This document shows positions 47,469 to 56,785 of a stretch of DNA of 64,000 nt, one piece after another (within the stretch, counting starts at the first letter, position 1; each line of letters opens with the position of its first letter). The stretch spans positions 124,001 through 188,000 of the forward strand of contig NZ_VOBG01000011.1 of the NCBI RefSeq assembly GCF_008369295.1, given 5' to 3'. Made by a program: the position numbers and the translations under genes. Origin of the DNA: Pseudomonas sp. ANT_H4. Lineage in GTDB: Bacteria > Pseudomonadota > Gammaproteobacteria > Pseudomonadales > Pseudomonadaceae. Below the pieces are notes generated by a model. The model saw nothing but the letters and a program-made list of their open reading frames with translations. It did not search any database and had not been told where the DNA came from.

Positions 47469-48449
47469 TCAGCTTTTACGGGTCGCATCATCCAACGCCA
47501 GAATGGTGTGCGCATTGGTAACAGTGGTCGCCAGAGTATTGATCACCCCCGACCGCAGCGCCCCCAGCGTCGCAGCCGCCTTAGTGTTTTCACTGGCAAT
47601 CGCCACCACATCGGGAATGCGAAACAACTCCTGCACCGTCAACCCGATCACCCGCCCTTGAATCGCGTTGACCGCCGGCTGCCCGTGAATGTCGATAAAG
47701 TCATACCCCATCATGTCTCCCACCGTACCGGACAACCGCGCCTGGGCGATTTCCTGAGGCGAGAACCAGCCCATGCGCACCATGTTGCTGTTCTCGCTCA
47801 TATCGCCAATGCCGATCAAGGCCATGTCGGCGCGGCGAGCGCGGTCCAGAGTCGAGCGCACGGTGTCGTTGCTGATCAGCACGCCACGCAGTTCCGGGTT
47901 AGCCACCAGGGCCGGGGCGTACAAGCTTTCACTCTCACCGCCAAAGCGCAGGGCCAGGCGACGGCAGATATGGTCAGGGTTCATGTATTCGCCGGCCTTG
48001 AGAGAACCGCCGATGGCACAAACAAACGTACAGTTGCGAGTCACCGGCAAAAACACGTTATCGGCTACCGCGCCGACATTGCGCCCCATGCCGACGGCGA
48101 CAATCATGCCGTCGCTCAAGGTTTTATTCAGGTAGTTGGCCACCAGGCTGGCCACGGCCGAACGCTGGGTGTCCGGGTCGCTGTGATCGACCGCAATCAG
48201 CGCGCGATCCAGTTGGAAACGCGCCACCAACGCCTGCTCCAGCTCGTTGTTCATGGCCGGATGCTGCAGCACCCGCACCTCGACAATCCCTTCATCGCGC
48301 GCGCGCTTGAGCAGGCGACTAACTTTTGCCCGGGACAGGTCGAAGCGCTTGGCGATAGCTTCCTGAGTGACGTTCTCAAGGTAATAGAGCATCGCCACTT
48401 CGGTCATCAGATCGATATCGCTGGCAATGCGCTGGGTACTGTCACTCAT
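47469..48449 (-). CDS. SorC/DeoR-family sugar-responsive regulator
   Basis: A 326-residue regulator with an N-terminal HTH (LYYLENVTQEAIAKRFDLSR, AKVSRLLKRARDEGIVEV) and a SorC sugar-binding domain of NagB-like fold (VGMGRNVGAVADNVFLP; FGGESESLYAPALVANPELR; ADMALIGIGDMSENSNMVRM). Such proteins bind phosphorylated sugars and control polyol operons. The start at 48449 gives the family N-terminus; the longer frame to 48476 lacks support. It shares the strand with rpiB and diverges from the ABC transporter, whose promoter region has TGATCA-type repeats it may bind. Confidence 0.9.
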   Translation of the reverse strand: MSDSTQRIASDIDLMTEVAMLYYLENVTQEAIAKRFDLSRAKVSRLLKRARDEGIVEVRVLQHPAMNNELEQALVARFQLDRALIAVDHSDPDTQRSAVASLVANYLNKTLSDGMIVAVGMGRNVGAVADNVFLPVTRNCTFVCAIGGSLKAGEYMNPDHICRRLALRFGGESESLYAPALVANPELRGVLISNDTVRSTLDRARRADMALIGIGDMSENSNMVRMGWFSPQEIAQARLSGTVGDMMGYDFIDIHGQPAVNAIQGRVIGLTVQELFRIPDVVAIASENTKAAATLGALRSGVINTLATTVTNAHTILALDDATRKS

Positions 48450-48512
48450 GGGGACGGGCTTCCGTTTCGGCGTCAAAGGCGCATTCTCCCGACTCTTGCC
48501 CCGTCACGTCCA

Positions 48513-48974
48513 CTACTGATGCCCATCGCGCTCGATGGCATTGATGCGATCGACCTTGGCCCCGGAGCGCGCTGCTTCGAACTCCGACTCCAGGAACGAC
48601 TTGACGATGCTTTTCGCCAGCTCCACGCCGATCACCCGCGCACCGATAGAGAGAATTTGCGCATCGTTGCTCTTGCGCGCCCGCTCTGCTGAATAGGTGT
48701 CATGGGCCTGGGCCGCGCGAATCCCCAGCACCTTGTTGGCCGAGATGGCCATGCCGATCCCCGTGCCACACACCAGCACGCCCAGGCGCTGCTGCCCGGC
48801 ATTGATGGCCGTGGCCACCGCCAGGGCAATGTCCGGGTAGAGCACCGGCGCAGTGGAATGGGTGCCGAAGTCGGTCACCGGATAGCCCAGCGCTTCGATA
48901 TAGCGCTTCAACAGCTCTTTGAGCTCATAACCCGCTTCATCGCATCCGATAGCCACCGGGAAAGGTGTGTTCAT
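48513..48974 (-). CDS. rpiB: RpiB/LacAB-type sugar-phosphate isomerase
   Basis: A 153-residue isomerase with the RpiB fold: IGCDEAGYELKELLKRYIEA, then YPDIALAVATAI, the catalytic Cys region GVLVCGTGIGMAISANKVLG and AAQAHDTYSAERARKSNDAQ. RpiB interconverts ribose 5-phosphate and ribulose 5-phosphate; relatives DerI and LerI act on tetrulose 4-phosphates. In a cluster with dehydrogenases and a Dha-type kinase, a tetrulose- or pentulose-phosphate isomerase role is expected. First gene of the minus-strand arm, 63 bp before the SorC gene. Confidence 0.88.
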   Translation of the reverse strand: MNTPFPVAIGCDEAGYELKELLKRYIEALGYPVTDFGTHSTAPVLYPDIALAVATAINAGQQRLGVLVCGTGIGMAISANKVLGIRAAQAHDTYSAERARKSNDAQILSIGARVIGVELAKSIVKSFLESEFEAARSGAKVDRINAIERDGHQ

Positions 48975-49256
48975 GGCGTTTGGCTCCGCTGCCGTGGTCG
49001 TGCTTAAGACTGATCAGATGATCAATCAGTGAAATTTCACTCAGTCATTTCTCGGATATTCCACTCCTCCTGTCAAGCATGATTTAGCTGACTCTTTAGT
49101 CAAAGCCCTATAAAAGGGCATGCTTTGCGCAAATCCTGGCTTTTACAACTTTTAAGTGAAAGAGATTGACTGATCAGAATTTCATTTGATACACATATGC
49201 TCACAGAGCAACACGACTGTGCACCTAATAAGAACTCACAGCACGAGGACACGCCG
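48975..49256. promoter_or_regulatory. Divergent control region with TGATCA repeats
   Basis: TGATCA occurs at 49011-49016, 49019-49024 and 49171-49176; GAAATTTC (49031-49038) and a matching GAATTTC tail at 49178-49184 accompany them. The shared pattern on both sides of an AT-rich centre suggests two operators for the SorC regulator. Confidence 0.5.
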
Positions 49257-50744
49257 ATGGCCACGCCATTACTGCTCCAGGCTGAACACGTCGCCAAGGC
49301 CTACGCCGGCATTCCCGCCCTGCGCGAGGGTCGCCTCTCGCTGCGTGCCGGTAGCGTGCATGCCCTGTGCGGCGGCAATGGCGCAGGTAAATCCACCTTC
49401 CTCAGCATCCTGATGGGCATCACCCAGCGTGATACCGGCACCATCCTGCTCAACGGCTCACCGGTGCAATTCAACCGGCCCAGTGAAGCCCTGGCCTCGG
49501 GGATCGCGATGATCACCCAGGAACTGGAACCCATTCCCTACATGAGCGTCGCCGAAAACATCTGGCTGGGCCGCGAACCGCGCCGCGCCGGTTGCATCGT
49601 CGATAGCAAGGAGCTCAACCGGCGCACTCATGCGCTGCTGGAAAGCCTGGAATTCGAGGTCGACGCGACCAGCCCCATGCACCGTTTGAGCGTGGCGCAG
49701 ATCCAACTGGTGGAGATCGCCAAGGCGTTCAGCCATGACTGCCAGGTGATGATCATGGACGAGCCCACCTCGGCCATCGGCGAACGCGAAGCAGAAACTC
49801 TGTTCAAGGCCATCCGCCGCCTCACCGCTCGCGGCGCCGGCATTGTTTATGTGTCCCACCGCCTCAGCGAACTGGCGCAGATTGCCGATGACTACAGCAT
49901 CTTTCGCGATGGCGCTTTCGTCGAAACCGGGCGCATGGCCGATATCGACCGCGCCCACTTGGTGCGCGGCATCGTCGGCCAGGAGTTGGTGCGGATCGAC
50001 CACAAGGTCGGCCGCGAATGCGCCGCCGAGTGCTGCCTGGAGGTGGACAGCCTGAGCCGCAGCGGCGAATTCCAGGACATCAGCCTGCAACTGCGCCAGG
50101 GCGAAATCCTCGGCATCTATGGACTGATGGGTTCGGGGCGCAGCGAGTTCCTCAACTGTATCTATGGCCTGACCACGCCAGACTCCGGCACCGTCACCCT
50201 GCAAGGAAAACCCATGCCAGTCGGGTTGCCCAAGGCGGCCATCAGCGCCGGTATGTCGCTGGTCACCGAAGATCGCAAGGACAGCGGCCTGGTGCTCAGT
50301 GGCAGCATCCTCTCCAACATCGCGTTGTCGGCGTACAAGCAGCTGTCGAACTGGTCGCTGATCAATGCGCGCAAGGAAAACCAGTTAGCCCAGGACATGG
50401 TCAAGCGCCTGCAAATCAAGACCACGTCCCTGGATCTGCCGGTGGAATCCATGAGCGGCGGCAACCAGCAAAAAGTGGTGCTCGCCAAGTGCCTGTCGAC
50501 CCAGCCGGTCTGCCTGCTGTGCGATGAACCGACACGGGGCATCGATGAAGGCGCCAAGCAGGAGATCTATCACCTGCTGGACCAGTTCGTGCGCGCTGGC
50601 GGCGCGGCCATTGTGGTGTCGTCGGAAGCCCCGGAACTGCTGCACTTGAGCGATCGTATCGCTGTGTTCAAGGGCGGCCGGCTGGTGACTATCAGCAGCG
50701 ACACCGCCCTTTCCCAGGAAGCCTTGTTGAGTCTTGCCTCATGA
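49257..50744 (+). CDS. Ribose-type sugar ABC transporter, tandem ATPase
   Basis: A 495-residue RbsA/XylG-like ATPase with two cassettes. First: CGGNGAGKSTFLSILMG, LSVAQIQLVEIAKAFSHDCQ, IMDEPTSAIGERE. Second: GLMGSGRSEFLNCIYGL, MSGGNQQKVVLAKCL and LLCDEPTRGIDEGAK. In the second Walker A the usual Lys is replaced (GSGRSE), normal for this family. The start at 49257 has GAGG 7 bases upstream. First gene of the plus-strand operon. Substrate is probably a sugar or polyol. Confidence 0.93.
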   Translation: MATPLLLQAEHVAKAYAGIPALREGRLSLRAGSVHALCGGNGAGKSTFLSILMGITQRDTGTILLNGSPVQFNRPSEALASGIAMITQELEPIPYMSVAENIWLGREPRRAGCIVDSKELNRRTHALLESLEFEVDATSPMHRLSVAQIQLVEIAKAFSHDCQVMIMDEPTSAIGEREAETLFKAIRRLTARGAGIVYVSHRLSELAQIADDYSIFRDGAFVETGRMADIDRAHLVRGIVGQELVRIDHKVGRECAAECCLEVDSLSRSGEFQDISLQLRQGEILGIYGLMGSGRSEFLNCIYGLTTPDSGTVTLQGKPMPVGLPKAAISAGMSLVTEDRKDSGLVLSGSILSNIALSAYKQLSNWSLINARKENQLAQDMVKRLQIKTTSLDLPVESMSGGNQQKVVLAKCLSTQPVCLLCDEPTRGIDEGAKQEIYHLLDQFVRAGGAAIVVSSEAPELLHLSDRIAVFKGGRLVTISSDTALSQEALLSLAS

Positions 50745-51718
50745 ATGCCAAAACCATTGCTGCGCCTATCACCACTGCCCCGCGCAGTCGCCTGCGCTTG
50801 TCCCTGGACCGCTTCGGCCTGCCACTGGTGTTTATCCTGCTGTGCGTGGTGATGGCCTTCGCCAGCGAATACTTCATGACCTGGCGTAACTGGATGGACA
50901 TCCTGCGCCAGACCTCCATCAACGGCATCCTCGCCGTGGGCATGACCTATGTGATTTTGACCAAGGGCATCGACCTGTCGGTGGGTTCGATCCTTGCTTT
51001 CGCCGGGCTGTGCAGCGCGCTCGTCGCGGCTCAAGGCTACGGTTTGCTGGCCGCAGTCAGCGCCGGGATGTTTGCCGGAGCAGCGATCGGCGCGGTCAAC
51101 GGCTTTATGGTCGCCAACCTGTCGATCCCGCCCTTCGTCGCCACCTTGGGCATGCTCAGCATTGCCCGAGGCATGACCTTTATTCTCAACGACGGCAGCC
51201 CGGTGACCGACCTTCCGGACGCGTACCTGGCGCTGGGCATCGGCAAGATCGGCCCGATTGGCGTGCCGATCATCATCTTCGCCGTGGTCGCGCTGATTTT
51301 CTGGATGGTGCTGCGCTACACCACCTACGGGCGCTACGTGTATGCGGTGGGCGGCAACGAAAAAAGCGCGCGCACCTCCGGGATCGGCGTGCGCAAGGTG
51401 ATGTTTTCGGTGTACGTGGTGTCGGGGTTGCTCGCAGGCCTGGCCGGTGTGGTGTTGTCGGCACGGACCACCTCCGCCCTGCCCCAGGCCGGCACTTCTT
51501 ATGAGTTGGACGCCATCGCGGCGGTGGTGATTGGTGGCACCAGCCTGTCCGGTGGCACCGGCAGCATTGTCGGCACGCTGTTCGGCGCGCTGCTGATCGG
51601 CGTAATCAACAACGGCCTGAACCTGCTCGGTGTCTCCTCTTATTACCAGCAGGTCGCCAAGGGCCTGATCATCGTGTTCGCGGTACTGATTGATGTGTGG
51701 CGCAAGAAAAAACGCTAG
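50741..51718 (+). CDS. Ribose-type sugar ABC transporter, permease
   Basis: A 325-residue RbsC-like permease with about eight to ten helices; GMTYVILTKGIDLSVGSILA and GGNEKSARTSGIGVRKVMFS are family hallmarks. The ATG overlaps the ATPase stop by 4 bases. Single permease forms a homodimer in this family. Confidence 0.93.
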   Translation: MNAKTIAAPITTAPRSRLRLSLDRFGLPLVFILLCVVMAFASEYFMTWRNWMDILRQTSINGILAVGMTYVILTKGIDLSVGSILAFAGLCSALVAAQGYGLLAAVSAGMFAGAAIGAVNGFMVANLSIPPFVATLGMLSIARGMTFILNDGSPVTDLPDAYLALGIGKIGPIGVPIIIFAVVALIFWMVLRYTTYGRYVYAVGGNEKSARTSGIGVRKVMFSVYVVSGLLAGLAGVVLSARTTSALPQAGTSYELDAIAAVVIGGTSLSGGTGSIVGTLFGALLIGVINNGLNLLGVSSYYQQVAKGLIIVFAVLIDVWRKKKR

Positions 51719-51773
51719 TCGCTTTTCCTCTGAAACGAACTGAACGACCACAACAATAAACGGAGTTCTCATC

Positions 51774-52781
51774 ATGAAATTCGCTACATCCTTTGCCGCT
51801 GTTGCGGCCCTCTCCCTGCTCGCCAGCAGCATCGCCCTGGCCGCCGATGGCAAGACCTACAAAATCGGCGCTGCTGTGTACGGGCTCAAGGGCCAGTTCA
51901 TGCAGAATTGGGTCCGTGAATTGAAGGAGCACCCAGCGGTCAAGGACGGCACCGTGCAGTTAACCGTATTCGATGGCAACTACGACGCGCTGACCCAGAA
52001 CAACCAGATTGAAAACATGGTGACCCAGCACTACGACGCAATCCTGTTTGTGCCGATCGACACCAAGGCTGGCGTCGGCACGGTGAAACAGGCCATGGCC
52101 AGCGATGTGGTGGTCATCGCCTCCAACACCAAGGTCGCCGACGCCAGCGTGCCTTATGTGGGCAACGACGATGTGGAGGGCGGTCGCCTCCAGGCCCAGG
52201 CCATGGTCGACAAGCTCAAGGGTAAGGGCAACGTGGTGATCATCCAGGGCCCGATTGGCCAGTCGGCGCAGATCGACCGGGAAAAGGGTGAACTGGAAGT
52301 GCTCGGCAAGCACCCCGACATCAAGATCATCGAGAAGAAGACCGCCAACTGGGACCGTGCCCAGGCCCTGGCGCTGACTGAAGACTGGCTGAACGCTCAC
52401 CCCAAAGGCATCAACGGGGTGATCGCGCAGAACGACGACATGGCCCTCGGCGCCGTGCAGGCGCTGAAATCCCATGGTTTGTCATCCAAGGATGTGCCCG
52501 TCACCTCTATCGACGGTATGCCGGATGCAATCCAGGCAGCAAAGAAAGACGAAGTCACCACCTTCCTGCAAGACGCCCAGGCCCAGTCGCAAGGCGCCCT
52601 CGATGTCGCCCTGCGCGCGCTGGCCGGCAAGGATTACAAACCGCAGTCGGTGATCTGGGAGCGCTATGCCAAGGACGTGAAATGGGGCGACGGTACCGAC
52701 AAGAACTACATCCTGCCGTGGGTGCCAGTGACCAATGCCAATGCGGATGCACTGTATCAGCAGGTCAGTGGCACCAAATAA
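51774..52781 (+). CDS. Ribose-type sugar ABC transporter, substrate-binding protein
   Basis: A 335-residue periplasmic binding protein (Peripla_BP_4). Signal peptide KFATSFAAVAALSLLASSIA, then LAADGKTYKIGAA; ligand-domain motifs QNNQIENMVTQHYDAILFVP, PYVGNDDVEGGRLQAQAM, GPIGQSAQIDREKG and VIAQNDDMALGAVQAL. The start at 51774 has GGAG 6 bases upstream. A REP doublet after the stop separates it from the metabolic genes and may lower their expression relative to the abundant binding protein. Confidence 0.93.
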   Translation: MKFATSFAAVAALSLLASSIALAADGKTYKIGAAVYGLKGQFMQNWVRELKEHPAVKDGTVQLTVFDGNYDALTQNNQIENMVTQHYDAILFVPIDTKAGVGTVKQAMASDVVVIASNTKVADASVPYVGNDDVEGGRLQAQAMVDKLKGKGNVVIIQGPIGQSAQIDREKGELEVLGKHPDIKIIEKKTANWDRAQALALTEDWLNAHPKGINGVIAQNDDMALGAVQALKSHGLSSKDVPVTSIDGMPDAIQAAKKDEVTTFLQDAQAQSQGALDVALRALAGKDYKPQSVIWERYAKDVKWGDGTDKNYILPWVPVTNANADALYQQVSGTK

Positions 52782-52795
52782 CACCCGCGATCCAC

Positions 52796-52910
52796 TGTAG
52801 GAGCGAGCTTGCTCGCGAAGAACCTGAGAGCGCAGTGGGGTACCAGGCTTCCCGCGTCATCCTTAACGACCTTCGCGAGCAAGAACTAGGCGTCCCCCTC
52901 GCTCCTACAG
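52796..52910. repeat. REP doublet
   Basis: Arms GTAGGAGCGAGCTTGCTCGC (52798-52817) and the CGCGAGCAAG-to-CTCGCTCCTAC arm (52874-52909) are inverted. The right arm carries the same AACTAGGCG insertion seen at 45446-45482. Confidence 0.85.
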
Positions 52911-52937
52911 AAAGCCCACAACACAGGAGTCATGTTC

Positions 52938-53693
52938 ATGTCTGGATTCTGGAATCAGGCCTTCGACCTTACCGGCCGCTGCGCCGTGATCACCGGCGGG
53001 GCCGCCGGGATCGGTCTGGCCTGTGCCAGCCTGCTGGTGGAGCGCGGGGCGCGGGTAGCGCTGCTGGACCGCGACCCGGCCGTGGCCGAAGTCGCCGCCA
53101 GCCTCGGTGCCGGGCATATCGGCATCGCTGTCGACCTGCGCCAACTGGACCAGGTGCAAAGCTCCGTCGACTACGTGTTCGAGCACTTCAAACGCATTGA
53201 TTACCTGGTCAACAGCGCCGGCGTCGCCCTGCTGGACAAGGCCCTGGACGTCAGCGAAAACGCCTGGGACACCACCCTCGATATCAACCTCAAGGCCAGC
53301 TTCTTTGTGGCCCAGGCCTGCGCCAGGCACATGCTCGCCCAGGGCAGCGGACGCATCGTCAACCTCGCGTCCCAAGCCGCAGTGATCGGCCTGGACCGTC
53401 ACGTCGCCTACTGCGCCAGCAAAGCCGCCATCGTCGGCATGACCAAAGTCCTGGCCATGGAATGGGCACCGCAGATCAACGTCAACGCCATCTCCCCCAC
53501 CATCGTCGAGACCGCCCTGGGCAAGAAAGCCTGGGCCGGCGAACTGGGGGAGCTGGCCAAATTGCAGATCCCTGCGGGCCGTTTTGCCCAGCCGGAAGAA
53601 ATCGCCGGGCTGGCGCTGTACCTGCTCAGCGACGCCGCGAAGATGATCACCGGTGAAAACGTGGTGATCGACGGCGGCTACAGCATTCAGTAA
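52938..53693 (+). CDS. SDR-family dehydrogenase (candidate polyol dehydrogenase)
   Basis: A 251-residue classical short-chain dehydrogenase: nucleotide motif TGGAAGIGLA, NSAGVALLD, catalytic Ser in IVNLASQAAV and YCASKAAIVGMTK. The Asp in LLDRDPA favours NAD. The start at 52938 is 8 bases after AGGAG (the ATG 6 bases earlier is too close). The family includes DthD (D-threitol dehydrogenase) and Listeria GolD. In this cluster, oxidation of a polyol or sugar alcohol to a ketose is likely. Confidence 0.88.
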   Translation: MSGFWNQAFDLTGRCAVITGGAAGIGLACASLLVERGARVALLDRDPAVAEVAASLGAGHIGIAVDLRQLDQVQSSVDYVFEHFKRIDYLVNSAGVALLDKALDVSENAWDTTLDINLKASFFVAQACARHMLAQGSGRIVNLASQAAVIGLDRHVAYCASKAAIVGMTKVLAMEWAPQINVNAISPTIVETALGKKAWAGELGELAKLQIPAGRFAQPEEIAGLALYLLSDAAKMITGENVVIDGGYSIQ

Positions 53694-53722
53694 TTCAATT
53701 TTTTGTCGTGAGGTTTATCGTT

Positions 53723-54838
53723 ATGTCCACCGTTACCGAACGCACCCCCGAGCAACTCAACCCGGTGATCCCCGCCACCATGCAGGCCGTGGTCTGCTAC
53801 GGCCCGGAAGACTACCGCCTGGAAACCGTCGACGTGCCAACGCCCGGCCCCGACGAGATCCTCACCAAGGTCGAGCTGTGTGGCATCTGCATGGGCGACA
53901 TCAAGACCTATCGCGGTGCGCCGTCGTTCTGGGGCGATGCCGAGCAGCCACGCTACGTCAAACCGCCAATGATTCCCGGCCATGAATTTGTCTGCCGCGT
54001 AGTCGCCCTTGGCCCTGGCGCAGAAAAGCGTGGCGTGAAGGTCGGTGACCGGGTGATCTCCGAGCAGATCGTGCCGTGCTGGGGCTGCCGTTTCTGCAAC
54101 CACGGCCAGTACTGGATGTGCCAGAAACATGACCTTTACGGTTTCCAGAACAACGTCCAGGGCGCCATGGCCCAATACATGATCTTCACCAAGGAAGGCA
54201 TCATCCACCATGTCCCGGACTCCATCGCCCCGGACGAAGCCATCCTCATTGAGCCCCTGGCTTGCTCGCTGCACGCGGCGGAACGGGCCAATGTCGATTT
54301 CGACGACATTGTGGTGGTGGCCGGCGCCGGCACCCTGGGCCTGGGGATCATCGGTGCGGTGCGCATGCGCAATCCGAAAAAACTAATCGTCCTCGACATG
54401 AAACCCGAGCGCGCCGAACTGGCCCTGCGCATGGGCGCCGACGAAGTCTGGAACCCGGCCGAAGTCGACGTGCTGGCGAAGATTCGCGAGATCACCGAAG
54501 GCTACGGTTGTGACATTTATATTGAGGCCACCGGGCACCACAAGGCGGTGAACCAGGGCCTGGCGATGCTGCGCAAGCTGGGACGTTTCGTCGAATTCAG
54601 CGTGTTCAACGACGAGGCCACGGTGGATTGGTCGATCATCGGCGACCGCAAGGAACTGGACGTGCTGGGTTCGCACCTGGGACCGTACATGTACCCACGA
54701 GCCATCGACTTTATCGGCAACCGCAAGATTGACATGCGCGACGTGGTGACCCACAAATTCCCACTGGCACAGTTCAAGGAAGCGTTTGCGGTGATGGAGC
54801 GCGGGGACAAGTCGCTTAAAGTGGTATTGGAACCGTGA
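53723..54838 (+). CDS. Zinc-dependent alcohol dehydrogenase (candidate EltD-like polyol dehydrogenase)
   Basis: A 371-residue MDR-type dehydrogenase. The catalytic-zinc ligands are in ELCGICMGDIKTYRG and PGHEFVCRVV; the structural zinc site has CWGCRFCNHGQYWMCQ with four cysteines; the Rossmann fold is VVAGAGTLGLGIIGAVRMRN. ATG at 53723 follows GAGG by about 9 bases; a GTG at 53708 is less likely. Relatives include erythritol/L-threitol dehydrogenase (EltD). It follows the SDR by 29 bp. Confidence 0.88.
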   Translation: MSTVTERTPEQLNPVIPATMQAVVCYGPEDYRLETVDVPTPGPDEILTKVELCGICMGDIKTYRGAPSFWGDAEQPRYVKPPMIPGHEFVCRVVALGPGAEKRGVKVGDRVISEQIVPCWGCRFCNHGQYWMCQKHDLYGFQNNVQGAMAQYMIFTKEGIIHHVPDSIAPDEAILIEPLACSLHAAERANVDFDDIVVVAGAGTLGLGIIGAVRMRNPKKLIVLDMKPERAELALRMGADEVWNPAEVDVLAKIREITEGYGCDIYIEATGHHKAVNQGLAMLRKLGRFVEFSVFNDEATVDWSIIGDRKELDVLGSHLGPYMYPRAIDFIGNRKIDMRDVVTHKFPLAQFKEAFAVMERGDKSLKVVLEP

Positions 54839-54878
54839 GCAGCCCAATCCTTATAAAAAGAACACAGGAAACCGCGTT

Positions 54879-55880
54879 ATGAATCGAGTGATAAACGATC
54901 CGGACCAAGTAGTCGAGGACATGCTGCGCGGCATTCTGGTCGCGCATCCCGAGCTGCGCCAATACGAAACCAATCCACGGGTGATCGGCAAGACCAAGCC
55001 GTCTCCACAGGGCCGCGTGGGCATCGTCACCGGCGGCGGCTCCGGCCATGAACCGGCCTTCCTCGGCTATGTCGGTCCCGGCCTGGTAGACGCCGTGGCC
55101 GTCGGTGAGATCTTCTCCTCGCCCACCGCCAAAAGCTTCTTCGACGCTTTCCGCGCCGCCGACCACGGTGCTGGCGTGGCCTGCCTGTACGGCAACTACG
55201 CCGGCGACAATATGAACGTGAAACTGGCGATGAAAATGGCCGCCAGCAAAGACATGCAAATCCGCACCGTGGTCGCCAACGACGACGTAGCCTCGGCGCC
55301 CAAGGTCGACATTGCCAAGAGACGCGGGGTGGCCGGGGAAATCTTCATGTGGAAAGTCGGCGGTGCCGCCGCCGCACAACACTACGACCTCGACGGGGTG
55401 ATTCGCGTCGCCCAGAAAGCCGTTGATCATTGCCGCTCCATCGGCATCGGCTTGACGCCGTGCACCATTGCGGCGGTGGGCAAGCCCAACTTCCAGATCC
55501 CGGACGGCAAGATGGAACTGGGCATCGGCCACCACGGCGAACCCGGCATCGAAGTGATCGCCATCGAGTCCGCCGCCGCCATGGCTGAACGGATGCTGGC
55601 GCCGATCCTTGCCGACCGTGATTTCAGCCAGGACGACAGCGTCGTGGTACTGGTCTCCGGCCTGGGCGCGACGCCCGTGATGGAGCTGTACATTTTCTAC
55701 GCCGAGGTCGAGCGTCAACTCACCACCAAGGGTTTGAAGATCCATCGCTGCTACGTCGGCAACTACTTCACCTCCCTGGAAATGATGGGCGTGACCCTGA
55801 CCCTGCTGGGCCTGGACGCCGAACTGAAAACCCTGATCGACCAACCTTGCCGCTCCATCGGCATGACCCAGGCGGAATAA
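54879..55880 (+). CDS. dhaK: Dihydroxyacetone/tetrulose kinase, DhaK subunit
   Basis: A 333-residue substrate-binding subunit. DhaK hallmarks are GRVGIVTGGGSGHEPAFLGY near residue 46, the VGPGLVDAVAVGEIF loop, YGNYAGDNMNVKLAM and the His-containing ELGIGHHGEPG that forms a hemiaminal with the keto-sugar. It pairs with DhaL, encoded 3 bp downstream. Kinases of this type phosphorylate dihydroxyacetone or tetruloses (LerK, DerK). No PTS DhaM is seen in the window, so the pair is probably ATP-dependent. Confidence 0.93.
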   Translation: MNRVINDPDQVVEDMLRGILVAHPELRQYETNPRVIGKTKPSPQGRVGIVTGGGSGHEPAFLGYVGPGLVDAVAVGEIFSSPTAKSFFDAFRAADHGAGVACLYGNYAGDNMNVKLAMKMAASKDMQIRTVVANDDVASAPKVDIAKRRGVAGEIFMWKVGGAAAAQHYDLDGVIRVAQKAVDHCRSIGIGLTPCTIAAVGKPNFQIPDGKMELGIGHHGEPGIEVIAIESAAAMAERMLAPILADRDFSQDDSVVVLVSGLGATPVMELYIFYAEVERQLTTKGLKIHRCYVGNYFTSLEMMGVTLTLLGLDAELKTLIDQPCRSIGMTQAE

Positions 55881-55883
55881 ACC

Positions 55884-56528
55884 ATGAGCCAGCATTTCTC
55901 CACCCACGACGGCAGCGCCATCGTCGCCGACCTGGTGAGCGTGATCGTCGCCAACCGCGAATACCTCAGTGAAGTCGACGGCGCCATCGGCGATGGCGAC
56001 CACGGCATCAACATGGCCAAGGGCTTTGCCCATTGCGGCCGCACAATTGAAGGCCTGCAACTGACCCTGGCCGAGGCGCTGGATGAGTTGACCCTGAGCC
56101 TGATGGAAGGCATCGGCGGCTCCATGGGGCCGCTGTATGGCAGCCTGTTTATCGGCATGGCGGATGAAGTGCGGGGCAGTGACGACATTGATGCTGTCAC
56201 CTTCGCCCACTTGCTGCGCGGTGGGCTGACCTCATTGCAGGACATCACTGAAGCAGGTGTGGGTGACAAGTGCTTGATGGACACCTTGATTCCGGCGGTG
56301 GAGGCGTTTGAGCAGGCCCACGCGGCGGGCGCGTCCTTCAACGACGCGCTCGATGCGATGAAAAGCGCCGCCTCACAGGGGCGTGATTCGACCAAGGATC
56401 TGGTGGCCAGGATTGGTCGAGCCAGCCGGTTGGGTGAGCGTTCGTTGGGGGTACTGGATGCCGGGGCCGTATCGTGCTGCTTGATACTGACAAGGCTGGC
56501 GGACTCCATTGAGCCCAGGCTGGTATAG
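55884..56528 (+). CDS. dhaL: Dihydroxyacetone/tetrulose kinase, DhaL (nucleotide) subunit
   Basis: A 214-residue all-helical DhaL protein with the Mg/nucleotide-binding loops DGAIGDGDHGINMAKGF and LMEGIGGSMGPLYGSLFIGM, and GVGDKCLMDTLIPAVEAFE. It completes the kinase of the cluster. It is the last gene of the plus-strand operon; a REP follows. Confidence 0.93.
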   Translation: MSQHFSTHDGSAIVADLVSVIVANREYLSEVDGAIGDGDHGINMAKGFAHCGRTIEGLQLTLAEALDELTLSLMEGIGGSMGPLYGSLFIGMADEVRGSDDIDAVTFAHLLRGGLTSLQDITEAGVGDKCLMDTLIPAVEAFEQAHAAGASFNDALDAMKSAASQGRDSTKDLVARIGRASRLGERSLGVLDAGAVSCCLILTRLADSIEPRLV

Positions 56529-56578
56529 CACCCATTGCAGCATTGGTTTCTACACTTCTTTTTGTGAGTGCTTATATC

Positions 56579-56712
56579 TGTGGCGAGGGAGCTTGCTCCC
56601 GTTGGAGTGCGAAGCGCTCCCTGGCCGGTCGCTTTGGTGTCTCTGATCGACCTAGGCTGCTGGTTTGGGGGCCGCTACGCAGCCCAACGCGGGCAAGCCC
56701 GCTCGCCACAGG
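56579..56712. repeat. REP doublet
   Basis: Arms CTGTGGCGAGGGAGCTTGCTCC (starting 56578) and GGGCAAGCCCGCTCGCCACAGG (ending 56712) in inverted orientation downstream of dhaL. Confidence 0.85.
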
Positions 56713-56785
56713 ACAGCGCTCATCCTGAATTGACACACAACACAGCCAATTGTAGAAGCGCGCTTATTTTCTGTTAGGCCGGTTG

